A stretch of 64,000 nucleotides of DNA. Origin: Coriaria nepalensis (Eukaryota; Streptophyta; Magnoliopsida; Cucurbitales; Coriariaceae). The translations under genes and the position numbers were made by a program. Of the stretch, positions 23,994 to 34,725 are shown in pieces. Numbering within the stretch: position 1 is the stretch's first letter; the number at the start of each line of letters is the position of its first letter. The stretch spans positions 57,730,569 to 57,794,568 of the forward strand of contig CP114481.1 of NCBI GenBank assembly GCA_027186245.1, in the 5' to 3' direction. A model generated the notes under the pieces. That model ran no database searches and had not been told where the DNA came from. It saw only the letters and a list, made by a program, of their open reading frames with translations.

Positions 23994-26722
23994 ATGAAAA
24001 TGGCAGTAACAGTTGAAAACCTGATCCAGGAAAGAAAATTCCCGTTTATATGCACTCTCTCACTCCTCTTCATCAGCTTCACGATCCTTCTCTTCACCAA
24101 CACCTCTGCTCTTAACTCTATCTTCCCTAACTCCAATCCTCAATCCTCAGCCAACCTCAAAGCCTCCTCCTCTCCCTCGCCTTCAAACTCTAATAAGACG
24201 GCCGATGTTTCCCGCGAATTTACCAATTCCGTCGCCCCGGATTTGAGGTGGAAGCTCTGTAAAGGTCCTGTGGATGTTGATTACATACCTTGTTTGGATA
24301 ACTTCAAGGCGATCAAGGCCTTGAAATCGAGGAGGCATATGGAGCACCGTGAGCGGCATTGCCCAAGTCCGAGTCTGAGGTGTTTGGTTCCACTTCCAAC
24401 CGGCTATAAATGCCTGTTCCGTGGCCTAAGAGTAGGGATATGGTGAGATTGATTCTTTGGTAAGATTTTGTATCTAGATTTTTGCTGTGATGAGCTTCTC
24501 CTGATCATATATCGATATGATCGTGCTTTTTGTGATTGCTATTCTCATTGCGTTAAGGATCGGTTTATCGTTTATGTAGCATGCGTGATCTTAATTGATT
24601 TTGAACAGAAATTGGAACGTGTCTCGTCAATATGGTATATATATTTTGGCCAAACAATATGCTATTGTTAAATGGAAAAATGGCTCTATTTATGCTCATC
24701 ATTAACTTATCAGTAAGACGTTTTGCAGATTTGGTACGATAATGTTCCTCACCGGAAGCTTGTTGAATACAAGAAGGACCAACGTTGGGTTGTCAAGTCT
24801 GGTGATTATCTTGTATTTCCTGGTGGTGGTACTCAATTCAAGGATGGAGTTGGCAATTACACTCAATTGATCCAAAAGGTTCCCACCCCCCTCTCTCTCT
24901 TTTCATTCTCAGTGGGATTTTACCCTCCTATCAATGTGTGTTATCATGACCTTGACATTTCATTAAAAATTCCTCTGTTTGTTATGTATGCCAGACTTTA
25001 CCAAATATTGACTGGGGGAATAATATCAGGGTTATTCTAGATGTCGGCTGTGGTGTTGCTAGCTTTGGTGGCTATTTGCTGGACAAGAATGTTATTACCA
25101 TGTCATTTGCCCCAAAGGATGAACATGAAGCTCAGATACAATTTGCTTTGGAAAGAGGAATTCCAGCAACTCTCTCTGTCATTGGAACACAACAGCTTAC
25201 GTTTCCCGACAATGTATATGATTTGATTCATTGTGCACGTTGCAGGGTCCATTGGGATGCAAATGGTGATTTTGTTTATCTCTTTACTGTAAAATTTGAA
25301 GCATATTTTCTTATTAGTATACCCTTCATTCTTGGGACTTATGAAAATGTTTTTCCGACTACGAGGAGGAAACGATAGGTGGAAAACCGCTTTTGGAGCT
25401 CAATAGGGTTTTAAGGCCTGGAGGATATTTCGTATGGTCTGCTACACCTGTTTATCGTGATGATGAAAGAGATAAGAAAGGCTGGACAGGTTTGTGATCT
25501 GGACCATTTTCACACAAAATTCTTAGCTCTTAAGTCTCGTGCAATTCATATTTATCATTTGGTGAAGGAACTAGGTTATATGTGATAAGTTGATCTAAGC
25601 ATTGGGTGTTTCTTGCAGCAATGGTAGCTCTGACCAAGTCCATGTGCTGGAAGACTGTGGCGAAGACAGTTGATTCTACCGGAATTGGGCTTGTAATCTA
25701 CCAAAAGCCTGTATCATCCTCCTGCTATGAGGAACGTAGAGAAAACAATCCACCTTTGTGTAATCCAGGGGATAGTAGAAAGCATTCATGGTATTTTCAT
25801 GAAGCTTTTGTTATTGATATTGATCCCAAATTTGTGGCACTTAAGAAAGTATGTTGCTTACATGGTTCATATTGGTTCTGATAGGTATGAGCCTCTTAGA
25901 AAGTGTGTTTACCAAATCACAGTTCATGGTGAGGGTAACTCTTACAATTGGCCCGTACCTTGGCCCAAGAGACTTAACACTACACCTCCTAGCCTGTCTA
26001 GTGAACCAAATGGGGAAGGAAGGTTCAATGAGGATGCCAATGATTGGTCTGTACTAGTTTCAGGTGTTTATCAGAATGGCCTTGCGATAAACTGGTCAAG
26101 AATTCGGAATGTGATGGATATGAATGCTGGTTATGGAGGGTAAGAACATCTTACTACACAATTATATTCCGTTATTTTGGTTGCATTGCTTATTTAATTA
26201 TTCCTTCTGGTTTCAGATTTGCCTCTGCCCTTATTGACAAACCCCTATGGGTAATGAACGTCGTTCCTATTGATCAACCAAACACTCTACCCATTATTTT
26301 TGACCGAGGATTGATCGGAATCTATCATGACTGGTGCGAGCCCTTTAACACTTACCCCAGAACTTATGATCTGCTGCATTCTAGCTTTCTCTTTGGAAAT
26401 CGTCTGCCAAGGTATCCTGCCTATATTTGATTCATACACACATGCTAAATTGACATTTTTATTTGTAACTTATGACATACTTTGGTAGTCATCTTCTCAT
26501 CTATAATAACCTGTTAACTTGGCAATCTCATGAAGATGCGATATCATTGATGTTGTTGTGGAGATGGATCGTATACTGAGGCCAGGTGGGTACATTTTGG
26601 TTTGAGATACCATGGAAATTCTGAACAAGCTCGGTCCACTCTTACGCGCACTTGATTGGTCCGCTACCCTTTATCAAGATCAGTTTCTGGTTGGCAAAAA
26701 GAGCTTATGGCGTCCAACATAA
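23994..26722 (+). pseudogene. Probable S-adenosylmethionine methyltransferase (PMT/QUA2-type), disrupted
   Basis: Exons at 23994-24442, 24729-24878, 24995-25265, 25379-25489, 25619-25790, 25885-26139, 26217-26411 and 26536-26722 follow the plant DUF248 methyltransferases. These are Golgi type II membrane proteins linked to pectin methylation. An N-terminal membrane anchor (FICTLSLLFISFTILLF) is followed by the SAM-binding motif VILDVGCGVASFGGYLLD, then VWSATPVYRDDERDK, NVMDMNAGYGGFASAL and LLHSSFLF. Lesions: one base (G) is missing at 24410/24411, where the family reads GYKVPVPWP, and TGA at 26603-26605 interrupts ILRPGGYILV-DTMEI about 40 codons before the end. The intron starting at 25791 is correctly placed: reading through it would give stops. 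The number of lesions is low, so loss is recent or they are sequence errors. Confidence 0.85.
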
Positions 26723-26931
26723 AGGATTTAAAGAAACAAATTTTTATGAATGGAGCAGCTGGCCAACTTTACTTTACCAAATTACCGAGTACATTTTTTT
26801 TTACTTCCATAGTTTTACTATTCTATGTAAATAATAAGAACAACATAGGCCGAAGAAACTTTTTTTTTTTTTTCTTTCAGTTATTACATTATTGCTTCGT
26901 TAAGTAAGCGCATAGATTTTGGTTTTTCCCC
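26723..26931. other. 3' flank of the PMT copy
   Basis: AT-rich with T runs (26860-26875). No gene recognised. Confidence 0.4.
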
Positions 26932-27125
26932 TTCATCGTAGCTGTTCATTCCTTCAATAGCGTCCCTCATGGACTTCTCCTTGTCTGAAGGTGACAAATC
27001 TGAAACCCCTGGGACCTTCCAGTCTCATTGTCTTTCGATTCAAGAACATCGCTGTAAGCAGAGACCGGTAGTCAGTCGGTGGTCCAGGCTCGACCTCCGA
27101 CAAAGCATCGGTACACAGCAATCGA
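26932..27125 (-). pseudogene. Glycine-rich RNA-binding protein (GRP, RRM) relic
   Basis: On the minus strand, fragments of one RRM appear in order but in different frames: VYRCFVGG (RNP2) followed by AWTTD, then DVLESKDNETGRSQGF (loop before RNP1), then a decayed RNP1, then DAIEGMN-like sequence near 26945. This matches plant GRP7/GRP8-type proteins. Only about 65 codons' worth survive, with several indels and stops, and no glycine-rich tail was found. The absence of clear introns would fit a retrocopy, but the fragment is too short to prove it. Confidence 0.7.
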
Positions 27126-27539
27126 CAGAACCCAGAGTAAAACGCTAGAAAAGGATAGGAGTCGAGAAGAAGATAGAAGGGGGATTAGGAGAAAAGTGTC
27201 CGATTTATAAATATCAAAATATCGTTGTATTTATCACAGGGGTGTTCGTTGTGGGCCCCGCAGCTAGTATAGTAGGAAGCTATAACAATTTTTCTCGTTT
27301 ATGTTCCCTCTGTTTCTTTGGCCCCGTTGCGTTTGTAGCACGTAAGACGTGTGTTTGTAGGCTGGTTTTCTTTCTTAAGTGTTGTAGCACTTTGTAATGG
27401 CGGGTACAGTTTTTAACAGAATCAAAATTCACACGAGCTCCGCTTCTCCTTTCTAAAATTCTTCTTCTTCTTCTTCTTTCACCGCCATTATATTTGCTTG
27501 CTTCTCTCTGACATTTGTCTAGAGTTCAGATACAACCAA

Positions 27540-30500
27540 ATGTTCTACTCACGCCAGCTTCTAGCTCGGAAAGCCCCTCTCGGTCAAATATGGTAACCGG
27601 ATTTCTATTGAACTATGATTTTAAGTTATTTTGAATCGATGAGAAGTAATTTCATACTAGTTTTAATCTACTCTGTTTCTGAAATTTTCAAAGCTATGAT
27701 GACCTTAACCTGCTGATTTTGTTCTGCTTTTCACTCTTTGTCCGCTGATAAGGATGGCCGCGACGACGCACGCGAAGATCAACAGGAGGAAGCTCAGTAA
27801 GCTAAACATAATCAAAATCTGGTACTAAAAACGATTTCCCCTGGAGTTTCTTAATACTTTCATGGATTTCTATAAATTCAGTCTGATTTCACTGACATCC
27901 GAATTTTTCAGCGAAGAAATTTTGAATCCTCCACTTCCTCTGGCGTTCTGACTCTCAGGAATCCTCATGGGTAGCTAATCCTCAATCTCTCCATATTTTT
28001 CAAAAGTTTTATCCCCTGCTTTTAGATTCAGTAACAGAGTACGTTCTTCCCTCCTTTGTTCTCAGGTGGCGTCGTAATTGTGTGCGAACGAAAAGTTAAA
28101 CTCCTATACGGTTTTTTTTTTCAATATTAATTTATACGGTTTCCAATGTATCTCATTTTGATTCAATTTTTTGAAACAGAGGATGTGACCCGTCTTCTGG
28201 TAATATTTTCAACCGTTAAATTTTCAGATCGTTTTGTTTTTATTGATAGAGTTCTTAGCTCGTTTCTTAAGTTTGTTCTTCGAAACTGACGGTCTCAGGT
28301 TGAAATAAGTGGAGCCTTCGAGGTAAAAACAGCTCCAGACCCTACCGTCCTCCCAAAAGGAAAATCTCAAGCCAAGTCAGTGTCTCTCCTCATCTTCTTA
28401 TAAATTTGTTTTAACTAAATTCAAGCAATCTTGAAATACTGAGATTCTTTGAGATGCAACGTAAATTGAACTTTTAAGATGGCGCGTTATAGAGCAGTGT
28501 AATTTCTCAGCTATTCTTCCATAACTGTGAAACAGGGATGTCGATTGTTTTTTTCTGCAACAAAAGGGTGCGAGTATAAACGTCATTCTAACTGTACTCG
28601 ATTTTTTAATTTTTTTATTTTTCCGGTGGTATTTGCAAATTCATTAGTGGTAGCATTCTAGTTTAAATAAACATACTAATGAGACTAACCCAAAATTAAC
28701 ATAGTTAGGTGCTTCAACTATTCCATCCTAGAATTATTACAATGTCATGGGGTTTCCAATAAAGCGCCTATTTTGCAATGGTACAGTAAAAATCATCTTA
28801 TTGGCAAATGACCAAAAACTCCTCGAGGGTCCATGTTAGTTTAGTGTTTCGTGCATCATTTGCATTAGATGAGGATTACAACTTATTCCTGACTGTTGGA
28901 CATGTGCGACTTGTTACATGTTTTCCCCAAGAGAAGGGAGAAAGAGTCCGCCCCTACCCATCTTTTTCTTATTTTGTTAGACATGTGTGATATTAGACAT
29001 TAGTTCTTGGTAAACTGATCCGCTGTCTGAGCTTGTCTTCCATCGCATCCAATCCATATCTTACCTCTCTTTCTTTTTAGGATATTGATAGTGTGGATTT
29101 GGATGAGCTTTTTATGAATGAAAATGCTAGGGAAGGAGATTCATCTAGAAACCTGCATCAAGGTTTTCCTCTGTTCTCTAAACTCCCCATTTACCAATTT
29201 CAGGCAAACAGCTATAAACCAATGGGCTAATATACAATTTAATTTTCCCTTTGTTTTAATCATGAATTTCTCACTCAGCTGATCCAGAAGACATTACATT
29301 ATTTGAACCTTTTAATACGTATCAAGCGAATGCAGATATGTACAATGAGTTTGAAAGGTTATTCTCTTGCTGATACGTTCCAAATTCCTAACTTTTTGTA
29401 ATAATGTTGCTTGGTACTCTCTCTTTTGGATTACTGTAGTTATAATAGAAAGTAAGCATACGTCTTGATCAACTCCTCTCTTTGGACCTGTGGCAGGTTC
29501 GATGATGGAGGAAATTGTGAAGAAACGCATGTTAATTTTACTTCAGGAGATCATACCCAGATTCCAGCAACTCTTATATCTTCTCCTCCTCGTCGAGATG
29601 AGCCTCAAGGGGGTCAAAGTAATTATCATTCCAGAAACTCCTAAAACTCTTATATCATATGGATCCATGATTTATCATATGTGCTTATTGACGTGAATCC
29701 CAAGTTTTTCCTTTGGGCGACGAAGATATAGTTTGTACTTGTATCAATTATTTATCTTGAAGCATAACTGTCAACGTTGAATGTATACCAATATTCAGGC
29801 CATCATGCACATGTTGACATGCAAGACCACCAGATCAACCAGACATCTAATGAATTCAACGAGACCAGAGGTATCAATTTGGTTCAACGTTTCATATAAA
29901 ACCCCAATGTGGAGAATACAACAATTAAAAAAATGCAAGCTTAGCCAACAATGAAGCATTATTGATGAAGCAGGATGCGGAAAGACGGGTTGTGGCAGTA
30001 AAAAGGATGACTAAAAGAGCACCAGCGTATGTCATGGACTTTGAACAGACCATCATTCCTGGCCTCACATATCAATCTTGGCTTCAAGATACTTCAGATA
30101 TCGTCTCTAGAAGAAAAAGGACGAGAAAGGTCATTTCTGATATATCATTTTATTCCAATAAGATAGCTGTACAAGGACTGATATTTATATACAACAAAAA
30201 TTGGCGCAGTAATGCATCTACTTTAATATAAAACTTTCCTGTTTGCGATGCAGCGTACAAATTTCATGGCTAATATGAAGATAGCTATATGTGCAGCGAG
30301 GGCTTCCCAACCCTTACCCCCGGAGTCATCATTTTCGTCACCGCCAGGAGAGGTACTATATCCAGATTTTGTGTTCTGTAAGCCATTCTAGACCGGTTTA
30401 TTTTCAGATCTCCAAAGAAAATTAACAATTGTATCCGATAAATGATGAATATTTGAACATGGAGTTTTTTGAAGATCATCCTAGTGGAGTTGGCTCTCAG

Positions 30501-31659
30501 CCATTGGCACCGTCTATAGAGAAGCCTTGAGAAAATTGTCGGCAACGAAATTCCAACTGAAATCCTAGCAGATGAACTACTAAGAGCAAACAATTTGGGG
30601 GGTAGTTGACACCAATCCCATGGTCACACCTGGAAATTCTGGTCTGTTTGAATTTTATTCTAGTTTTTCCTCAGTTCAAACATCTCATCTAGTGGTTAAA
30701 AGTGATATCCCCAAGCTCAGGGTCAGAACATGCATTTCCTTCAAAGATTTCTAAAGCCAATTTCGAACGGTTAGTAGGATACACAACGCTCACCAAATTA
30801 GTCATTTCTCGCAAACTACTGGAGCCATAAAATGATAGTATAATGAGTTGTTTCTTCACAAATGATGTGACCATTTCAATCATATAGTTTGTGATAGAAG
30901 TACTAAATTTCCGATAGATTCATCAAGAAAAGACCTTCTTCATCTAGAAACAGCAGTGGTGACCCTGTTGTCCTGCCCGAGAGACCACATGGCAGCATCC
31001 GGATCCAAATTTAAAGTTAGCCAAGCTGTCCAAGAATGGCCTAATACCTGATCACGGTACATAACTTTTCCAATCCATTTCACCTTCCAACTATCTTTAG
31101 TTTCCAATTCTTCATTGCCTTGGAGCTGTACTCGTAATATGTAACTACAATATGTTGATTTCACAGAACTATTGGTAGAAACTGGTCCTTCACAAACTCA
31201 GCAGCCGGTGACGAATACTAACACCGCTTTTGACGTGATAACTGGTTTCATCCCTCTTTTCATTCCTTTTATCCAATTTTTTCTTATGATCATTTCTATA
31301 GTTAGCTTGCATCTCTTGTGAATCGCTGCAGGCAGTTGAAAGCACACTTCGATGCACCAGAAGCCCCAAAAGTTGAATCACTGAACGACTTGGTTGCCGG
31401 AATGAGCCGAAAAGCAGCAGCTCAATTCTTCTATCGAACTTGCGGTATTATAATTCTTTTATACTCCGTTCCAAGCCTCCCTGTATGTTTTTGTGATCTC
31501 TAAAGTCAATATAGTTCGAATAAGAAACACTATGAAATCGGTTTTTTTTTTCTTTCCCGAACAGTTCTTTCAAGTCGGGACGTTTTAAAAGTTGATCAGA
31601 AGGTCCCGTACGGAGATATTCTCATCTCTAGAGGACCAGAAAATGTGATGAAAAATAAG
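27540..31659 (+). pseudogene. SYN1: REC8/SYN1 meiotic cohesin kleisin, probably disrupted
   Basis: The start MFYSRQLLARKAPLGQIW and second exon MAATTHAKINRRKL are the kleisin N-terminal domain that binds SMC3. Supported exons include 27540-27592, 27753-27821, 27912-27970, 28066-28110, 28180-28199, 28299-28375, 29081-29162, 29279-29357, 29497-29612, 29809-29870, 29945-30129 and 30254-30352. The winged-helix C-terminal part is at 31332-31444 and 31565-31659 (DVLKVDQKVPYGDILISRGP). TGA at 27949-27951 stands where REC8 has ALRLSGIL, and exons after 30352 cannot be joined in one frame by eye (for example near 30530). The 3' end is not resolved. In plants SYN1/DIF1 holds sister chromatids together in meiosis. 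Identity is strong; loss of function rests mainly on the TGA in exon 3. Confidence 0.8.
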
Positions 31660-32671
31660 GTATGCATCTCAAAGTTCATTCAATACCAAAGAGACTGCAC
31701 CACCCCCTTTTTAACTTTCTTCCCCCCCTCCCCCCCCCCCCCCCCCTGTTTCTTGCGTGACTGCTGCTACGACACCAATAGTCTACTGCACTTTAGTATA
31801 TTAAGGTCTAGAGAGAATTATAACGTTAATCGGAATCAACATTGTCACTGATCCTCATCCACTAAAATATATCTCCTACATTCGATGGGTCACACATGAC
31901 TCTGTCGCCATTCTGTTCATATAAGGAATGCAAGTTAAATCTTATAGCAGTTACAAACTATTCATGGACTCAGTGGAAAATTTGGTCGTAATTCCATCAC
32001 TTAATGGACAGCTCATTCTTTGGGGCAAGCACATGCTTATCCATAATTATTTAGTGTACTTCCTTTTAGGCCCATTTTCAATGCCAAAAGTGGCCTGGCC
32101 AAACGAAAGGGAAAAGGGAAAAAGGAAAAGGAAAGTAAAAAGGTACACGAAATTTGTGCGTGAGAAAACACTCAACAAGAAAGGCAATCCCTTATTCCCT
32201 TATATCCATCCGGATACTATGAAATTAATGAAACGTTAAGTGATTTAGAGTTAAGCTAGACATTAACAAATTAACCAATAGTTTCTTCTTGATTTAAGAA
32301 TAGACTCCAAAATGGTTTTCTTAATCGCTATAGATTTTGATTATATTGATTGATCGATCGATCGATCATCTGCATGATTATCATAGCTTTACTTAATTAC
32401 GCATTATAATTTGGTTATTAGACCCTAGTTTCTTTTTATTGTCGATAAGACTTGATTAAACCATAATTTCTTATTCTCATTATACCTCCTCAATCGAGCC
32501 AGCCACCCATAGTTTAATCCTAACTTTTCACTTAACCAAAGTTATTACAGCTCTACTTTATTTAATTACTCCATTTAAACAACCGTAACAAACACTCCAA
32601 CACATCCTTTTCATTGGTTTCCTACTCAACCTCTCCGTCTGTCTCTTCCTCTCTCTCACCCTCTCCCATTC
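31660..32671. other. Intergenic, REC8 copy to GRX-like gene
   Basis: Contains a C run at 31727-31746 interrupted by T, a GATC repeat at 32351-32366 and AT-rich DNA. A frame at 31928-32239 (+) has a lysine-rich end but no family features. The last 100 bases are pyrimidine-rich and leader-like. Confidence 0.45.
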
Positions 32672-33391
32672 ATGTGGGCGCCATGGCTGAGATCGCCAAG
32701 CAGGTCAGCTCAACCACCATCAAAAGAACGGAGCCGTACTTTCTCTTGCTCATCCTTCAAAGACATTCTGTACATTTGCCAAGAAGAACCCGAATATATC
32801 TCCGACTCAACACCCAACACTCCCAGAAGTCCCTCAATTTTCCACCGGGTCCGGGTCTCCTCCTCCGTCCTCCACGCGTGGGCCCGCATAACACAGCTCA
32901 CACTTCTCGACGGCGCTGACAACCGCATCCTGCTCTACTACACTAGCCTCCGCGTCGTGCGAAAAACATTCGAGGACTGCAGAACCGTTCGATCCATCCT
33001 CCGTGGATTTCGCGTCTCGATCGACGAACGAGATTTGTCGATGGACTCTCGGTTCCTAGACGAGCTGCAGGAGATTCTAGGCCGTAAGGATCTGACCCTT
33101 CCTTGTGTTTTCATCGGCGGGAGGTACATCGGAGGAGCTGAGAAAATCAGACAGCTCCACGAGTGCGGGGAGTTGAAAAGACTGATCGAACGGCTTCCGA
33201 AGGTGGAGTCTATCACGTGCGGTAAATGTGCAGGGCACGGATTCGTTCTCTGCGAACAATGTGATGGAAGCCACAAGATCTACATCGAGAACTGTGGCTT
33301 CAAGATATGTACGGCTTGCAACATCAACGGAATCGTTCGATGCTCTGCTTGTTCCTCCGTACGCCTGCGCAGCACCAGATCGCGGCACTGA
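32672..33391 (+). CDS. Glutaredoxin-domain protein with C-terminal CxxC zinc-binding cluster (At5g39865-like)
   Basis: A single exon of 239 residues starts at the ATG at 32672; MWAPWLRSPSRS at the start is typical of this plant family, so the internal ATG at 32683, which lies in another frame, was rejected. A glutaredoxin-like fold spans about 90-185 (ILLYYTSLRVVRKTFEDC, then LPCVFIGGRYIGGAEKI). It lacks the usual CPYC/CGFS active site: only one Cys (FEDC) remains in that helix. The C-terminal part holds CGKC, CEQC, CTAC and CSAC, four paired cysteine motifs likely to bind zinc as in DnaJ-type fingers. The substrate is unknown. No intron, no lesion. Confidence 0.9.
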   Translation: MWAPWLRSPSRSAQPPSKERSRTFSCSSFKDILYICQEEPEYISDSTPNTPRSPSIFHRVRVSSSVLHAWARITQLTLLDGADNRILLYYTSLRVVRKTFEDCRTVRSILRGFRVSIDERDLSMDSRFLDELQEILGRKDLTLPCVFIGGRYIGGAEKIRQLHECGELKRLIERLPKVESITCGKCAGHGFVLCEQCDGSHKIYIENCGFKICTACNINGIVRCSACSSVRLRSTRSRH

Positions 33392-34725
33392 TAGCCTAAT
33401 GGATAAAATTTGGATAAATTAGGAAGACGTTCTGTATTTAACTGCTAATAATGAAGTTAGCGGTATTTGGTCAAAAAAAAAAGTCAGCGGTATTATGTTT
33501 TATATCATGATAACTGCAAATTTTGTCACATACTTCCATTTTATCCTTTTTTTTTTTTTAATAGTAATATTAGCGTAATGGATAAAATTAGGAAGACGGG
33601 TTGGATATTAGCAGTTAATGAAGTTAGTGTTATTATGTTTTATGGATAAGTGCAAAATTGGGAGCATGCTTCCCATTTTATCCAATTTTTCTTAACTTGG
33701 AAACTTGTTAATTTTATCGCATTAGAGTCTAGTAGAAAACCATATCGGTTCTTTGGGCTGAAACAACAATGCACAACTTCTTTTATTACATTAATGGGCC
33801 TATACCTATGAACCCAATACCCCTATGTAGTTGTTGAGACGAGCCACAAGTCCCGGCCCAAAGTCCCAAAGTCATGGCCCCTAAACAAAAAAATCCGTCC
33901 AGATAAACAACTGTTATTAATGTGGAGAGTGGAGAGTGGAGACGAGTTTCCTACCGCTATCATTCTTTCACCTTCATATACACGTAATTGTACTAAAAAG
34001 GAATATAGACGTAGTAATAGGATAACAAATTTGATCGCTTGCTTTTGTTGTATTAATCAAATAATTATTTTATAATATTGTTTATTTCAATCATATATTA
34101 AAAAATTGTCGCACTTTACTTTATATTTAAGAAAAATATTTTTAATTACCCCGCCATTATTATAATAGTAATAATCATCATCATACAATCAAGATGAAGG
34201 CATCCCTGTACCCTCCCCTCCACAAAGCTAAAAGTCCAAACATGTCGTAGGTGAAGCTGTCGTTTTCATTTGCCGTAAGATTTCGGATTTAAGACCAAGT
34301 CCTGAGTTCCTTGTCAGTCCAATAATGTCGTACCACGTGTCGTATATTATCAACTTTTTGGCTAACTGATGGTTTCTCACTCTCTCACTGAATAATCAAT
34401 CAAACAGTTTACTTTTCGCCAGAGAAAAAAATAAAAAAATAAAAAAAAATTTCTGAAAATAATTTGGTATACTTTGAGTATACGCGTATTCAAACTTGGT
34501 GCGTAGTCGTAAATAGCCTGCAAGAACAAGAGCGTGGGTTTTTGATGACTCTGCTTTTTCTTAGTTTGTTTCGGTATTCTTTGATAGTTTTCTAGCTAAG
34601 CTTGGTTGGTCTTCGTTGAAGGTCGTTGAAGAAAGAAGAAGAAAACGAAAAGGGAAAAAGAAAAAAGAAAAATCTGTTTGGTTTGTGCTGTTTTTTGATC
34701 GAGGAAACGGTTGTTTGTAAGAGGA
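33392..34725. other. Intergenic, GRX-like to RLK gene
   Basis: Contains an imperfect direct duplication (listed separately) and AT-rich DNA. The last 170 bases before 34726 are purine-rich and leader-like. Confidence 0.5.
33398..33690. repeat. Imperfect tandem duplication, unit about 175 bases
   Basis: The segment from TAATGGATAAAAT at 33399 through AAGTTAGCGGTATT and TTCCATTTTATCC near 33545 recurs from GTAATGGATAAAAT at 33575 through AAGTTAGTGTTATT to TCCCATTTTATCC near 33683. The copies differ by small indels and substitutions. The first copy also contains an inner repeat of GTCAGCGGTATT / GTTAGCGGTATT. Confidence 0.7.

Noticed and set aside
25791..25884. Insertion or lesion in the PMT gene
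   Set aside because: It is a normal short intron (GTATTTTC...GATAG) that restores SW-YEPL when removed.
31928..32239. 103-codon frame with a lysine-rich end
   Set aside because: No conserved motif, biased composition, and no splice or promoter context.
32938..33388. Two long minus-strand frames opposite the glutaredoxin-like gene
   Set aside because: Shadow frames of a GC-richer single-exon gene.
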